Source: Thiodiazotropha sp040507035
Lineage (GTDB): Bacteria; Pseudomonadota; Gammaproteobacteria; Chromatiales; Chromatiaceae
Direction: 5' to 3'
Length of the DNA stretch: 64,000 nt
Assembly (NCBI GenBank): GCA_040507035.1
Contig: JBEVVR010000026.1
Span: 12,550 to 76,549, forward strand
The translations under genes and the position numbers were made by a program. The notes under the pieces are model-generated. The model did not search any database. It worked only from the letters and a program-made list of their open reading frames with translations, and had not been told where the DNA came from. Positions 51,572 through 60,895 of the stretch are shown here, piece by piece (position 1 is the stretch's first letter; each line of letters starts with the position of its first letter).

Positions 51572-52509
51572 TATCCCAACACCACACCATCCATCGAGTG
51601 GGCATTGAGAAAATCGGCAGCGGACAGGGTCCTTTTCCCCGGCATCTGCAGTTGGAGTATACGTAACACGCCACCGCCAGTGGCGACATCGATCCCGGAC
51701 TTACCGCTGCGCACTACCTCCCCCGGTTTCGCCACGCAGGACTCGGCCAAGGGTTGGGACTGCCAGACTCGCATCACCTTCTCGTCGTAGTGACACTGGG
51801 CCACAGGCCATGGATTGAAGGCCCGCACCTTGCGGTCGATAGCTTCAGCCGACTCGCTCCAGTCGATCAATCCCTCCTGTTTATCCAGCTTTTTTGCATA
51901 ATTGGCCTGCCCTTCATCCTGGGGTTCGGCCTTCAGCCTACCCTCCGCCAGCGCGGGGAGAGACTCCAGTAACGCCTGCGCTCCCAGCCTAGCCAGCCGA
52001 TCATGCAGGCTGCCGCCGGTATCATCGTCGTTGATGGGTGTCTTCAGGACATGCAACATGGGACCTGTATCGAGACCGGCCTCCATGCGCATGATCGTGA
52101 CCCCACTCTCCTTGTCACCCGCCAACAAGGCACGCTGAATCGGCGCTGCACCGCGCCAGCGCGGTAGCAGAGAAGCGTGGATGTTGATGCATCCCAACCT
52201 GGGGATATCCAACACCGCCTGGGGCAGCAACAGCCCATAGGCCACCACCACCATCAGATCCGCATTCATATCCGCCAGTGCACGCTGTGCAGTTTCGTCC
52301 TTCAAGGATTGCGGCTGCCTAACCTCGAGGTCATGCGCCAAGGCCAGCTCTTTGACAGCACTCAACTGCACCTTTCGGCCACGGCCGGCGGGTCGATCAG
52401 GCTGAGTATAGACCGCGACCACCTGGTGTTGCGTAGTCAATAGTGCCGTAAGGGCTGTGGCGGCGAACTCCGGTGTGCCGGCGAAAATAATTCTTAAAAC
52501 GTCAGCCAT
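51571..52509 (-). CDS. fmt: Methionyl-tRNA formyltransferase
   Basis: The 312-residue protein has IIFAGTPEFAATALTALL at the N-terminus and the formyl-folate site INIHASLLPRWRGAAPIQRALLAGD, followed by GVTIMRMEAGLDTGPML. A C-terminal tRNA-binding OB-like domain includes INPW-type NPWPVAQCHYD. It formylates initiator Met-tRNA. Its partner def lies 120 bases upstream on the same strand, and rsmB follows directly. Confidence 0.97.
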   Translation of the reverse strand: MADVLRIIFAGTPEFAATALTALLTTQHQVVAVYTQPDRPAGRGRKVQLSAVKELALAHDLEVRQPQSLKDETAQRALADMNADLMVVVAYGLLLPQAVLDIPRLGCINIHASLLPRWRGAAPIQRALLAGDKESGVTIMRMEAGLDTGPMLHVLKTPINDDDTGGSLHDRLARLGAQALLESLPALAEGRLKAEPQDEGQANYAKKLDKQEGLIDWSESAEAIDRKVRAFNPWPVAQCHYDEKVMRVWQSQPLAESCVAKPGEVVRSGKSGIDVATGGGVLRILQLQMPGKRTLSAADFLNAHSMDGVVLG

Positions 52510-52628
52510 TTAGTCACATCCGATCACTGCCTGGCTGGATAGTGAGCGTTGATATTGGGAACCGCGTCGCAGACAAACACGGTGTGACGAATGAAGATTG
52601 ATTGAAGAGGAAAAACTCCATGGGGCGC

Positions 52629-53162
52629 TCAGATGACTTGCTGAGCCTTTGAACCGGGTGTTTCTTGCTGTCGACTATCCTTTTCCAGCTTCTTGCGGAT
52701 ACGCTGACGCTTCAGGCTGGATAGATAGTCGACAAACAGTTTACCTTCCAGGTGATCCAATTCATGCTGAATACAGACAGCCAGCAAACCTTCGGCCTCC
52801 ATTTCAAAAGGCTCTCCCGCTCGATCAAGCGCCCGAATCCGAATCTGATTAGCCCGTTTCACCAACTCATAGATACCGGGAACCGAGAGACAACCCTCTT
52901 CCATCTGCTCCTCACCGTCCTTTTCAATGATCTCCGGATTCACCAGACAAAGGGGTTCATTTTTCTCTTCGGAGAGGTCGATAACGACCACGCGCTTGGC
53001 CACATTGACCTGGGTCGCCGCGAGTCCGATTCCCGGCGCCTGATACATGGTCTCAAGCATATCGTCAATCAGCCGACGTATAGAGTCGTCAACCTGAACC
53101 ACCGGTTTGGCCTTGTTGCGAAGTCGTGGATCAGGAAAGTGGAGTATGTCAAGAATCGCCAT
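52629..53162 (-). CDS. def: Peptide deformylase
   Basis: ATG 53162 (GGAAA just upstream) gives 177 residues; a TTG four codons earlier would lie in the ribosome site. The three metal motifs are present: GIGLAATQ, EGCLSVP (with the metal Cys), and QHELDHLEG. It removes N-terminal formyl groups from nascent proteins. It is the first gene of the def-fmt-rsmB-DUF4390-ntrYX run, divergent from the LysM gene. Confidence 0.97.
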   Translation of the reverse strand: MAILDILHFPDPRLRNKAKPVVQVDDSIRRLIDDMLETMYQAPGIGLAATQVNVAKRVVVIDLSEEKNEPLCLVNPEIIEKDGEEQMEEGCLSVPGIYELVKRANQIRIRALDRAGEPFEMEAEGLLAVCIQHELDHLEGKLFVDYLSSLKRQRIRKKLEKDSRQQETPGSKAQQVI

Positions 53163-53347
53163 CTGTTTTTCCAAAATCTATAGTACAAATGCAAGAAATT
53201 GCGCTAACATTATGATCATACTGGAAACTAGTGTAGTGTCACAGACTGTTTACATAGCAAAATCGTCATCGATTATAGAACACAACACATGGGAGAATCT
53301 CTACAGTAGATCGCTAGAATTTCCGCTTCGCACCCAAGGGAATAGTT

Positions 53348-54382
53348 ATGTCATATCTTAACAACAAACTCATCGGAGTCATCAGCGGCCTGCTGTTCTC
53401 CTTTTGTGTAATTGCGGCCGAGCATGTCGCACTCAACCCCTCGCACCCGGAACGCTACACCGTGGTGAAGGGCGATACCCTGTGGGACATCTCATCGATG
53501 TTTCTGCGCGATCCCTGGCTGTGGCCAGAGGTCTGGTATGTCAATCCGCAGATCGAAAACCCCCATCTAATCTTTCCCGGTGATGTGATCGAGCTCACAT
53601 ATCGCGACGGTCGTCCAATGCTGCAACTGAGTCAAAAAGACAGGCTCTCTCCCAGGGTAAGGGCTACGCCTTTGGATCAGGCCATTCCGACCATTCCGAT
53701 TGATGCCATCGCTCCTTTCCTCACTCGCCCCTATGTGGTCGACGAGGATGAGCTGGAGAAAGCGCCTTACATTGTCCATTTTCTGGACGACCATATCGTC
53801 GGCGGTGCGGGTATCAGCTATTACGCACGCAGCATCATGGAGGATCGGCCGATTCAATATACGGTCGTTAGACCTGAAAAGCCCTATAAAGATCCTGATA
53901 GCGGCGAGATTCTCGGCTATGAGGCCCTCTATGTCGGTAGTTCGGAGCTGAAAAGAACCGGTGACCCCGCCAAACTGCTGATCACCTCATCAGAGATGGA
54001 AGCACTCATCGGGGATCGACTGATCAAGACCATGGAAGAGGAGCCGCTGATCGATTTTCAACCCAGGGTACCGGATACCCCCATCGAGGGCCGTATCATC
54101 TCTGTGCTTAACGGTGTAACCCAGATCGGCCAGTACCATGTGGTGGTGCTCAACAAGGGTAGCAATGTGGGCCTGGAGGCGGGTCATGTATTGCGCATCA
54201 TGCAGGGTGGTGAAAATGTTCGCGATATCGTCAAGGGCCGTGGTGAAATGGTCACACTGCCTCTGGAAGAGGCCGGCCACCTGATGGTATTCCGCACCTT
54301 TGAAAAGGTCAGTTTCGCCCTGGTAATGGACGCCACCAAACCTCTCCATGTACTGGACTGGGTACGCACACCGGGAAGCTAA
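53348..54382 (+). CDS. LysM-domain peptidoglycan-associated protein
   Basis: The 344-residue protein has a signal peptide ending near AAEHV. One LysM domain is visible at about residues 36-84 (YTVVKGDTLWDISSMFLRDPWLWPEVWYVNP, HLIFPGDVIEL). The C-terminal 250 residues are beta-rich and carry a repeated QYHVVVLNKGSNVGLEAGHVLRI block. It is commonly found beside dprA and divergent from def in gammaproteobacteria. It probably sits at the cell wall; the binding target beyond peptidoglycan is unknown. Confidence 0.92.
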   Translation: MSYLNNKLIGVISGLLFSFCVIAAEHVALNPSHPERYTVVKGDTLWDISSMFLRDPWLWPEVWYVNPQIENPHLIFPGDVIELTYRDGRPMLQLSQKDRLSPRVRATPLDQAIPTIPIDAIAPFLTRPYVVDEDELEKAPYIVHFLDDHIVGGAGISYYARSIMEDRPIQYTVVRPEKPYKDPDSGEILGYEALYVGSSELKRTGDPAKLLITSSEMEALIGDRLIKTMEEEPLIDFQPRVPDTPIEGRIISVLNGVTQIGQYHVVVLNKGSNVGLEAGHVLRIMQGGENVRDIVKGRGEMVTLPLEEAGHLMVFRTFEKVSFALVMDATKPLHVLDWVRTPGS

Positions 54383-54394
54383 TATTGTCTGAAC

Positions 54395-55567
54395 ATGCCG
54401 AATAGCATGGATCGCGAATCCGGCACCCCAACTTCCGACACCGAGGCCTGGCTGCTGGTCGGCCTCGCCGCCGGTGTCGGCAGCCGCTATTTTCAACGCC
54501 TGCTCGACCACTACGGCGATCCCCAGACCATCCTCGGCGCCAGCCATAAGGAACTCAGTCAGATCGGCATGCCGCAAGCGGCGATCGAGGCCCTGTTACA
54601 ACAGGACCGCAGCAGGATTGAATCCTCTCTGGAGTGGCTGGCGCAGCCCGATCATCAACTGCTGACCCTGGGTGACGAGGCCTATCCCGCCCTATTGAGA
54701 CAGATTGATGCCCCACCTCCCCTGCTCTATCTAATAGGGGACAAAGGCCTGCTTCAACAGCCACAGCTGGCCCTCGTCGGCAGCCGCAATCCCACCAATA
54801 ACGGTCTCGAGAATGCCCGGGAGTTCGCCCACTTTCTGGCGTCCGCCGGTTTCTGCATCACCAGTGGCCTGGCCCAGGGTATCGATGGTGCCGCCCACGA
54901 GGGCGCACTCAAGGGGGGCTCGACCATCGCGGTGATGGGCACAGGTGCGGACCGGATCTATCCCGCCAGCCACAAGGCACTTGCCCACACGATTGCCAAG
55001 CAGGCGCTGCTGATCACCGAGTTTCCCCCGGGCACCCCGGCAAAGGCGGAGAATTTCCCCCGCCGCAACAGAATTATCAGCGGCCTCTGCCTCGGCACCC
55101 TGGTGGTTGAAGCGACACTGCAGAGCGGCTCCCTCATCACCGCCCGGCTCTCGACGGAACAGGGCCGCGAAGTCTTTGCCATTCCCGGCTCTATCCACAA
55201 TCCCCAGGCCCGTGGCTGCCATGCGCTGATCAGGCAGGGCGCCAAATTGGTCGAATCGGCGCAGGATATCATCGAGGAGTTGGGTTCCCTTTTCGCAACC
55301 CTTGAAACCGGGAGCAACCCGGAGACCACCCAGCAGGGCAGATTGGACTTTGAGGCAGATGCCGATTATCAGCTATTGGATCAGGCCCTTGGCTATGATC
55401 CGGTCTCTGTTGACGAATTAATTGCCCGTACAGGTTTGACCCCGGAGGCAGTTTCGTCCATGCTGCTGTTGCTCGAGCTCGAAGGTCGTGTATCATCGGC
55501 TCCCGGTGGCTACTACTGCCGCATTGACAGATTCAAATCCCGTCCCAGCGGGAGAGAGAGCATATGA
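54395..55567 (+). CDS. dprA: DNA processing protein DprA
   Basis: The protein has 390 residues. N-terminal SAM/helix-hairpin region, central Rossmann core with ALVGSRNPT, SGLAQGIDGAAHEGAL, and FPRRNRIISGL, and a C-terminal winged-helix segment (about 325-385). DprA loads RecA on incoming single-stranded DNA during transformation. It begins 13 bases after the LysM gene and overlaps smg by four bases (ATGA). Confidence 0.96.
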   Translation: MPNSMDRESGTPTSDTEAWLLVGLAAGVGSRYFQRLLDHYGDPQTILGASHKELSQIGMPQAAIEALLQQDRSRIESSLEWLAQPDHQLLTLGDEAYPALLRQIDAPPPLLYLIGDKGLLQQPQLALVGSRNPTNNGLENAREFAHFLASAGFCITSGLAQGIDGAAHEGALKGGSTIAVMGTGADRIYPASHKALAHTIAKQALLITEFPPGTPAKAENFPRRNRIISGLCLGTLVVEATLQSGSLITARLSTEQGREVFAIPGSIHNPQARGCHALIRQGAKLVESAQDIIEELGSLFATLETGSNPETTQQGRLDFEADADYQLLDQALGYDPVSVDELIARTGLTPEAVSSMLLLLELEGRVSSAPGGYYCRIDRFKSRPSGRESI

Positions 55568-56040
55568 ACGAAAACGTGGTCGATATTCTGATCTACCTCT
55601 ATGAAAACTACATGGATGGCGAACATGCCCCCCCCTCGGATCAACATGAACTGCGTGATGAGTTGATTCAAGCAGGCTTTCCCTCTACAGAGATCAACAA
55701 GGCCTTCGATTGGTTGGACGAGCTTGCCAATAGCGATCAATCTCAGCATGGTGATAGCGATCCATCACACTCGCTGCGCATCTTCACCGAGGAGGAGACG
55801 GCAAGGTTGGATGTGGACTCCCGCGGCCTGTTGCTGTTTCTTGAGCAGAACGATATCCTCACCACAAATGCTCGCGAGCTTGTGATCGAACGAGCCCTTG
55901 CCCTGGACACCGCCATCATTTCTGAAGAGGAGTTAAAATGGATTATTCTCCTGGTATTGATGAATCAGCCTGGACAGGAAGCGGCCTTCGCACGTATGGA
56001 AGACATGGTCTATAACGACGTCCCTGTTTTCCTACACTAG
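55564..56040 (+). CDS. smg: Smg protein (DUF494)
   Basis: The 158-residue protein is acidic and helical. It has MNENVVDILIYLYENYMDG at the N-terminus and RLDVDSRGLLLFLEQNDILTTNARELVIERALAL, matching the Smg/DUF494 family. The gene is almost always next to dprA and topA. The molecular function is unknown. Translation is coupled to dprA, and an intrinsic terminator follows. Confidence 0.94.
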   Translation: MNENVVDILIYLYENYMDGEHAPPSDQHELRDELIQAGFPSTEINKAFDWLDELANSDQSQHGDSDPSHSLRIFTEEETARLDVDSRGLLLFLEQNDILTTNARELVIERALALDTAIISEEELKWIILLVLMNQPGQEAAFARMEDMVYNDVPVFLH

Positions 56041-56077
56041 GCAACACTGACAACAAAAAAACCTTGATTTCTTTTTC

Positions 56078-56105
56078 GCGGGAGGGTTCACTGTCCCGCA
56101 TTTTT
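56078..56105 (+). terminator. Intrinsic terminator after smg
   Basis: GCGGGA (56078-56083) pairs with TCCCGC (56094-56099) across a 10-base loop and is followed by ATTTTT. It ends 22 bases before the topA start, so topA probably has its own promoter or is read by partial read-through. Confidence 0.78.
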
Positions 56106-56127
56106 CCCCTGGAACGACCCAACATCG

Positions 56128-58407
56128 ATGAATCTGGTTATTGTTGAATCGCCCGCAAAGGCAAAGACAATCAAGAAATATCTCGGCGGCAATTTCGAGG
56201 TAATGGCCTCCTATGGCCATGTCAGAGACCTAATCCCCAAAGAGGGTGCGGTTGATCCCGACCAGGGATTCGCCATGAAGTACCAGGTGATCGAACGCAA
56301 CGACCGTCATGTCCAGGCAATAACCAAGGCCCTGAAGAAATCGGAAGCACTCTATCTCGCAACCGATCCCGATCGCGAGGGTGAGGCCATCTCCTGGCAT
56401 CTCTCGGAACTGCTGCGGGAACGGGGCAAATTAAAGGATAAACAGGTATACCGTGTGGTCTTCAACGAGATCACAAAAAAAGCGGTCAACGATGCCATAG
56501 CCAATCCCCGGGATCTCTCCCATGACCTGGTCGATGCCCAGCAGGCACGCAGGGCCCTGGACTATCTGGTGGGTTTCAATCTCTCACCCCTGCTGTGGAA
56601 AAAGGTGCGCAGAGGCCTCTCCGCGGGCCGGGTTCAGAGTCCCGCACTACGCATGATCGTGGAACGGGAACAGGAGATCGAGGCCTTCAAGGCAGAAGAG
56701 TTCTGGACCATAGAGGCCGACACGGAGAAGCAAAAACAGCGCTTCTCGGCGAGACTCACCCACTACCAGGGCAAGAAGCTCGAAAAATTCAGCATCACCG
56801 ACGAGACGAGCGCCAAGACGGCGGAAAAAGCCCTGCTGGAGGCCGGAAAAGAGGGCCTGCAGGTAGTCAAGGTCGAAAAGAAGCAGCGCAAGCGCAATCC
56901 GGCACCGCCCTTCACCACCTCTACCCTGCAACAGGAGGCGGCACGCAAGCTGGGCTTTACCACACAGCGCACCATGCGCACCGCGCAGCAGCTCTACGAA
57001 GGTGTCGACGTGGGCCAGGGCACCGTCGGCCTGATCACCTATATGCGAACCGACTCGGTTCACCTGGCGGACGAGGCCCTGGATGAGATCCGCGATCTCA
57101 TCAGCAAACGCTACGGCGCCGACCAACTCCCCCCCACGGTGCGTCACTTCAAGACCAAATCGAAGAATGCCCAGGAGGCCCACGAGGCGATCCGACCCAC
57201 CTCGGTGATGCGTATCCCCGATGAAATCAAGGAGAAGATGACCAAGGACCAGGCGAGGCTGTATGAGCTGATCTGGAAAAGATCGGTGGCCTGCCAGATG
57301 ATCCACGCCACCATTCATACCGTTGCCGTCGATCTCGCCTGTGGTGAGGGCAATCTGTTCCGCGCCAACGGCTCGGTGATCGCCAAACCCGGCTTCATCG
57401 CGGTCTACCAGGAGGGACTCGACGACGGCGCCAAGAGCGACAGCGACGAGAAGCTGCTGCCGGCGTTGAGCGAGGGTGAAACCCTGCCGCTGAAGGCGAT
57501 CCGTCCGGAACAACACTTCACCGAGCCACCGCCCCGCTACAGCGAGGCGAGCCTGGTGAAGGCCCTGGAGGAGTACGGTATCGGCCGCCCCTCGACCTAT
57601 GCCTCCATCATCTCCACCCTGCAGGACCGGGAGTATGTGGTGCTGGAGAAGAAGCGCTTCCAGCCCACCGACGTGGGCCGGGTGGTGAACAAGTTCCTCA
57701 CCGAATATTTCACCCGCTATGTGGACTACGACTTCACCGCCAACCTGGAGGATGAACTCGACGCCGTCTCCCGGGGCGAGGAGGATTGGAAACCCCTGCT
57801 GAGCAAATTCTGGGGGCCGTTCAAGGACCGGATCGACCACACCCAGGAGAATGTGAAGCGCAGCGACGTCACCCATGAGGCACTGGATGAGGCCTGTCCC
57901 CAGTGCGGCAAGCCGCTCTCCATCCGGCTCGGCCGCCACGGCCGTTTCATTGGCTGCACCAACTATCCCGAGTGCGACTACACCAGGGATCTGAATGCCG
58001 ATGCAAGCGAGAAGGAAGAGCCAGAGGTGGTTGAAGGCCGCAGCTGTCCCGAATGCGGTTCCGAACTGGTGATCAAGCGCGGCCGCTATGGCAAGTTCAT
58101 CGGCTGTTCGAGCTACCCGACCTGCAAATATATCGAGCCTCTGGAAAAACCGGAGGACACCGGCGTCAGCTGCCCAAAATGTCACAAGGGCACCCTGCTG
58201 AAACGAAAATCCCGCCGCGGCAAGATCTTCTACTCCTGCTCCACCTACCCGGATTGCGACTACGCCATCTGGAACGAGCCGGTGGCCGAACCCTGCCCCA
58301 ACTGTGGCTGGCCGGTGCTGACCATCAAGACCACCAAACGCAAGGGCACCGAGAAGGTCTGCCCGCAGAAGGATTGCTCATTCAGCGAACCTGTTGTCGA
58401 TAGCTGA
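56128..58407 (+). CDS. topA: DNA topoisomerase I
   Basis: The protein has 759 residues. TOPRIM domain at the N-terminus (IVESPAKAKTIKKYLG, ATDPDREGEAISW), active-site Tyr305 in GLITYMRTDS, and HEAIRPTS. The C-terminus has four Cys4-type zinc-ribbon modules (CPQCGKPL..., CPECGSEL..., CPKCHKGT..., and CPNCGWPV...). It relaxes negative supercoils by single-strand passage. It is somewhat shorter than the 865-residue E. coli protein. Mosaic repeat R3 begins 12 bases after the stop. Confidence 0.97.
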   Translation: MNLVIVESPAKAKTIKKYLGGNFEVMASYGHVRDLIPKEGAVDPDQGFAMKYQVIERNDRHVQAITKALKKSEALYLATDPDREGEAISWHLSELLRERGKLKDKQVYRVVFNEITKKAVNDAIANPRDLSHDLVDAQQARRALDYLVGFNLSPLLWKKVRRGLSAGRVQSPALRMIVEREQEIEAFKAEEFWTIEADTEKQKQRFSARLTHYQGKKLEKFSITDETSAKTAEKALLEAGKEGLQVVKVEKKQRKRNPAPPFTTSTLQQEAARKLGFTTQRTMRTAQQLYEGVDVGQGTVGLITYMRTDSVHLADEALDEIRDLISKRYGADQLPPTVRHFKTKSKNAQEAHEAIRPTSVMRIPDEIKEKMTKDQARLYELIWKRSVACQMIHATIHTVAVDLACGEGNLFRANGSVIAKPGFIAVYQEGLDDGAKSDSDEKLLPALSEGETLPLKAIRPEQHFTEPPPRYSEASLVKALEEYGIGRPSTYASIISTLQDREYVVLEKKRFQPTDVGRVVNKFLTEYFTRYVDYDFTANLEDELDAVSRGEEDWKPLLSKFWGPFKDRIDHTQENVKRSDVTHEALDEACPQCGKPLSIRLGRHGRFIGCTNYPECDYTRDLNADASEKEEPEVVEGRSCPECGSELVIKRGRYGKFIGCSSYPTCKYIEPLEKPEDTGVSCPKCHKGTLLKRKSRRGKIFYSCSTYPDCDYAIWNEPVAEPCPNCGWPVLTIKTTKRKGTEKVCPQKDCSFSEPVVDS

Positions 58408-58419
58408 TTTATTTATTCA

Positions 58420-58669
58420 GTCCGCAAATGAACGCAAATATCGTTGGTCGATTCTTGCATATACCTGCATGTAATTGTCATGGTGGGTAGTTCTGTAAAG
58501 CTCGGTATGGGTTCCCCGCGGGAACATGGGAACAAAAAATCGTACAAAAACCGGCAGAACAGAGGTGGCTGGTGTAGCTCTTTCGTAGCAGCGGCAGGGA
58601 TGCCGCGGTAGCCCCTCCAGCACAAGGACGTGCTGTAGGGGCGGCGTAGAAAGAGCTACTCCAGCCGCC
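58420..58669 (+). repeat. Mosaic intergenic repeat, copy R3, with 106-nt cruciform hairpin
   Basis: It starts with GTCCGCAAATGAACGCAAAT (58420 on), followed by a GGTATGGGTTCCC ... GGGAAC module (about 58504-58532). Then comes the hairpin with arms 58564-58584 and 58649-58669 and exactly 64 interior bases. The left arm is identical to R1's; the right arm has two differences, giving one wobble pair and one mismatch. The interior hairpins (GCGGC/GCCGC and the CAGCAC/GTGCTG pair) are kept. Confidence 0.85.
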
Positions 58670-58872
58670 GTGACTCTATCTAATCCAACATAGCATATTT
58701 GATTAGTCATCTCAGTTTCGCATGACAGCTAATACCCCACCTTGCTGCCTTATCATTTTATTGTGCCGATGAATGGTAATTACTTAAGAAGTTGATTTTA
58801 TTTACCACCTAATCCCACATCAGCCATTGCTATGAAGCAATACGTCAGTTTGTTGCACTATTAAACAGTTAC

Positions 58873-59122
58873 GGTGACTGGTATGCCTCTTTCTCCGCCG
58901 CACCAACAGCACATCCCTGTGCTGACGGGGCTACCGCGGCATCCCTGCCGCTGCTGCGAAAGAGGCATACCAGTCACCTCCGTGCTGCAAGTTGTTTTCA
59001 GTTCCCTCGTTTCCGTGTGGGAACTCATACCTGACTACAACAGTTTAACTTCCAAAGTTTTTCCACTCGGGAGCACGGAAAGAAACAAAAAAAATTGCGT
59101 TCATTCGCGTTCATTCGCGGAC
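58873..59122 (-). repeat. Mosaic intergenic repeat, copy R4, inverted relative to R3
   Basis: The hairpin arms (58873-58893 and 58958-58978) are perfectly complementary and enclose 64 bases, so again 106 bases. The arm sequence differs from R1 at four positions and all four are compensated in the other arm. A GGGAAC-type module (about 59004-59036) and the motif TTGCGTTCATTCGCG (59095 on, to 59122) follow on the right in the mirror order of R3. R3 and R4 thus form a large imperfect inverted pair around a 200-base centre with no gene. The right motif runs into the end of the esterase gene. Confidence 0.85.
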
Positions 59123-59718
59123 TCAATATCTTCAACCAGCCTCTGGTGAATCCCACCAATAATCCCCACCGCCTCCTGCATATGCTCGAAGGTATGACTC
59201 CCCCCCTCGAAACAGCGGATGTCACCGATCCCCCGATAGATCCCCTCGGCAATCTGGTAGTCGATCAGCTCATCCCCCTTGTCGAGCAATAAAGTGGTGG
59301 GTACACCTTCACCACTCGGCTCCAGAGCAAACTCCCGGGTGGCGGCCACCATCTCCGGTGATAGGTAGTAGCGATGCTCCTGGGCCTGGTTGTATTGCCA
59401 GCCCACCACCTGCAGCAGCAGTTCCCAGGGCCGCAGAGCGGGATTGATCATCACCAGGTGGTCAAGCCCCAACTGTTGCGCCAGCCAGGCGCCATAGAAT
59501 CCTCCCATGGAACTGCCCACCATGAGGCGGGGCTGATCGACATTGCGCTCATCTTGCAGCAGGGGCTGCAGGCTATGCGTGAGTGTCGCCACTGCCTTCG
59601 CCGCACTATGGGCAGGATAGGTGGGGGCGACGATCTGCAATTCGGGAAGCGACTCTCTCAATACCGCCGCCTTGCCGGAACTGCCGGCGCTGTTGAGGCC
59701 ATGGAGATAGATAATCAT
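59101..59718 (-). CDS. yqiA: YqiA/YcfP-type alpha/beta-hydrolase
   Basis: The 205-residue protein has IIYLHGLNSAGSSGKAAVL at the N-terminus (oxyanion HG) and the nucleophile elbow VGSSMGGFYGAWLAQQLG. LLDKGDELIDY carries the probable acid, and the terminal His lies in GGSHTFEHM. It should be a cytoplasmic esterase; the substrate is unknown. The last codons (E-S-A-N-E-R-E-stop) are encoded by the motif of repeat R4, so the native C-terminus has been replaced or extended by repeat DNA. Confidence 0.88.
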   Translation of the reverse strand: MIIYLHGLNSAGSSGKAAVLRESLPELQIVAPTYPAHSAAKAVATLTHSLQPLLQDERNVDQPRLMVGSSMGGFYGAWLAQQLGLDHLVMINPALRPWELLLQVVGWQYNQAQEHRYYLSPEMVAATREFALEPSGEGVPTTLLLDKGDELIDYQIAEGIYRGIGDIRCFEGGSHTFEHMQEAVGIIGGIHQRLVEDIESANERE

Positions 59719-60547
59719 GATATATTCGAATCAGATACAGGGATTACAGCCCAATTGGTGGATCGACAGGGACATGAGACCACTTAGTCATATTAAAAAG
59801 ATACCCCATTATATTCGTGAACACGGCTTCGCAAACCTTATCGTCTACCTGATAACAACCTTGCTATTCACAGGCTTTAGTTGGTTACTGTTGCCATTGA
59901 AGAAAAAGACCCGCAGCGATGCCTTCTATCAGGTCTTCAATCGCTTCATCTCCTCTGTCAACGAGATACCCCGGGCTGCACTGCTTGAGATCGGGTCGAG
60001 AGATGTCACCGGGGTAGTTTGGCGTGATGCCTTTCAATCCACGGTTGCCTATACCGGCCTGGACATTCATGAGGGCGACAACGTAGATCTGGTGGGTGAC
60101 GCCCACACCCTCTCATCCAAACTCCCTGCGGAGCACTTCGATGCCGTCTTTTCGGTATCGGTGTTTGAGTATCTGGCGATGCCCTGGAAGGCGATATTGG
60201 AGATCAACAGGGTTATGAAGCCCGGTGGTCTGCTCTACATATCCACCCATCCGACCATTCCACCCCATGAGCTGCCCTGGGACTTTTGGCGTTACTCCAA
60301 GGAGACCTTCAAGACCTTGCTCAATGAGAGCACCGGTTTCGAGATCCTGGAAGCGGAGGAGGGAGCCCCTGGGAGAATCATCTCCCTCTCCCGGGATCGC
60401 ACCACAGCCAGGGTGCATCTGGTTCCGATCAATCAGAGCATAGCTGTCCTGGCGCGAAAAACCGGCTTGCCCGATCCGGGACTCGCCTGGGATATCCCTG
60501 TTTCAAGCCTTCTTCAGACAGAGTATCCGAAACGCGAACGCGCATAA
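59717..60547 (+). CDS. Class I SAM-dependent methyltransferase with N-terminal hydrophobic segment
   Basis: Up to 276 residues; the ATG at 59717 has GGAG upstream, while M20 (59774) is a possible alternative. A hydrophobic segment (VYLITTLLFTGFSWLLLPL, about 43-61) suggests membrane association. The methyltransferase_11 core follows: LLEIGSRDVTG (motif I), DNVDLVGDAHTLSSKLP, HFDAVFSVSVFEYLAMPWKAILEINRVMKPGGLLYISTH. The C-terminus has WDFWRYSKETF, common in enzymes that modify sugars or lipids. The target is unknown. It overlaps by two bases with the divergent esterase gene. Confidence 0.83.
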   Translation: MIYSNQIQGLQPNWWIDRDMRPLSHIKKIPHYIREHGFANLIVYLITTLLFTGFSWLLLPLKKKTRSDAFYQVFNRFISSVNEIPRAALLEIGSRDVTGVVWRDAFQSTVAYTGLDIHEGDNVDLVGDAHTLSSKLPAEHFDAVFSVSVFEYLAMPWKAILEINRVMKPGGLLYISTHPTIPPHELPWDFWRYSKETFKTLLNESTGFEILEAEEGAPGRIISLSRDRTTARVHLVPINQSIAVLARKTGLPDPGLAWDIPVSSLLQTEYPKRERA

Positions 60548-60640
60548 TCGAACACGCCTCCTGAAAAGGGATAAAGATCACCCGAACGCCCATTTACCTT
60601 GATTTATCTGCGCTTTCTCTGTAGTTTCCCTGCCTGCTGA

Positions 60641-60845
60641 AGGTACCCGTCAAGTGTGACGGGAGAGCCCCACGGCGGCATAGCCGCGCAACGGGGTAAA
60701 CGGGAAGCAGGTGAGATGCCTGCACTGCCCCCGCAACGGTAAGCAGATCGAGACACCGCAATATGCCACTGTGATCAAACCATGACCATGGGAAGGCGCC
60801 GGTGTCGGGTGACCCCACCAGTCTGTGAGTCCGGATACCGGCCTT
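60641..60845 (+). ncRNA. Cobalamin riboswitch upstream of btuB
   Basis: The segment has the cobalamin riboswitch core: GGGAAGCAGGTGAGATGCC (60702 on), then the B12 box CTGCCCCCGCAACGGTAA (60725-60742). Downstream come CCACTGTG, GGGAAGGCGCCGG and AGTCTGTGAGTCCGGATACC, ending at GGCCTT. It is followed 51 bases later by the btuB ATG. It should lower expression when adenosylcobalamin is plentiful, through translation or termination control; no T-run after it favours translational control. The rest of 60548-60895 holds no gene. Confidence 0.95.
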
Positions 60846-60895
60846 CGCACCCCTATCCAACTCGACGACGCGGGTGTGCGTCCCATGGAGACTCA

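Noticed and set aside
56647..58185. 512-codon open frame on the minus strand inside topA
   Set aside because: Long antisense frames are expected in GC-rich genes; topA motifs and zinc ribbons fix the true strand.
58420..59122. Possible insertion sequence bounded by the R3/R4 inverted pair
   Set aside because: The terminal motifs look like inverted repeats, but the interior has no transposase frame and the same modules occur singly elsewhere.
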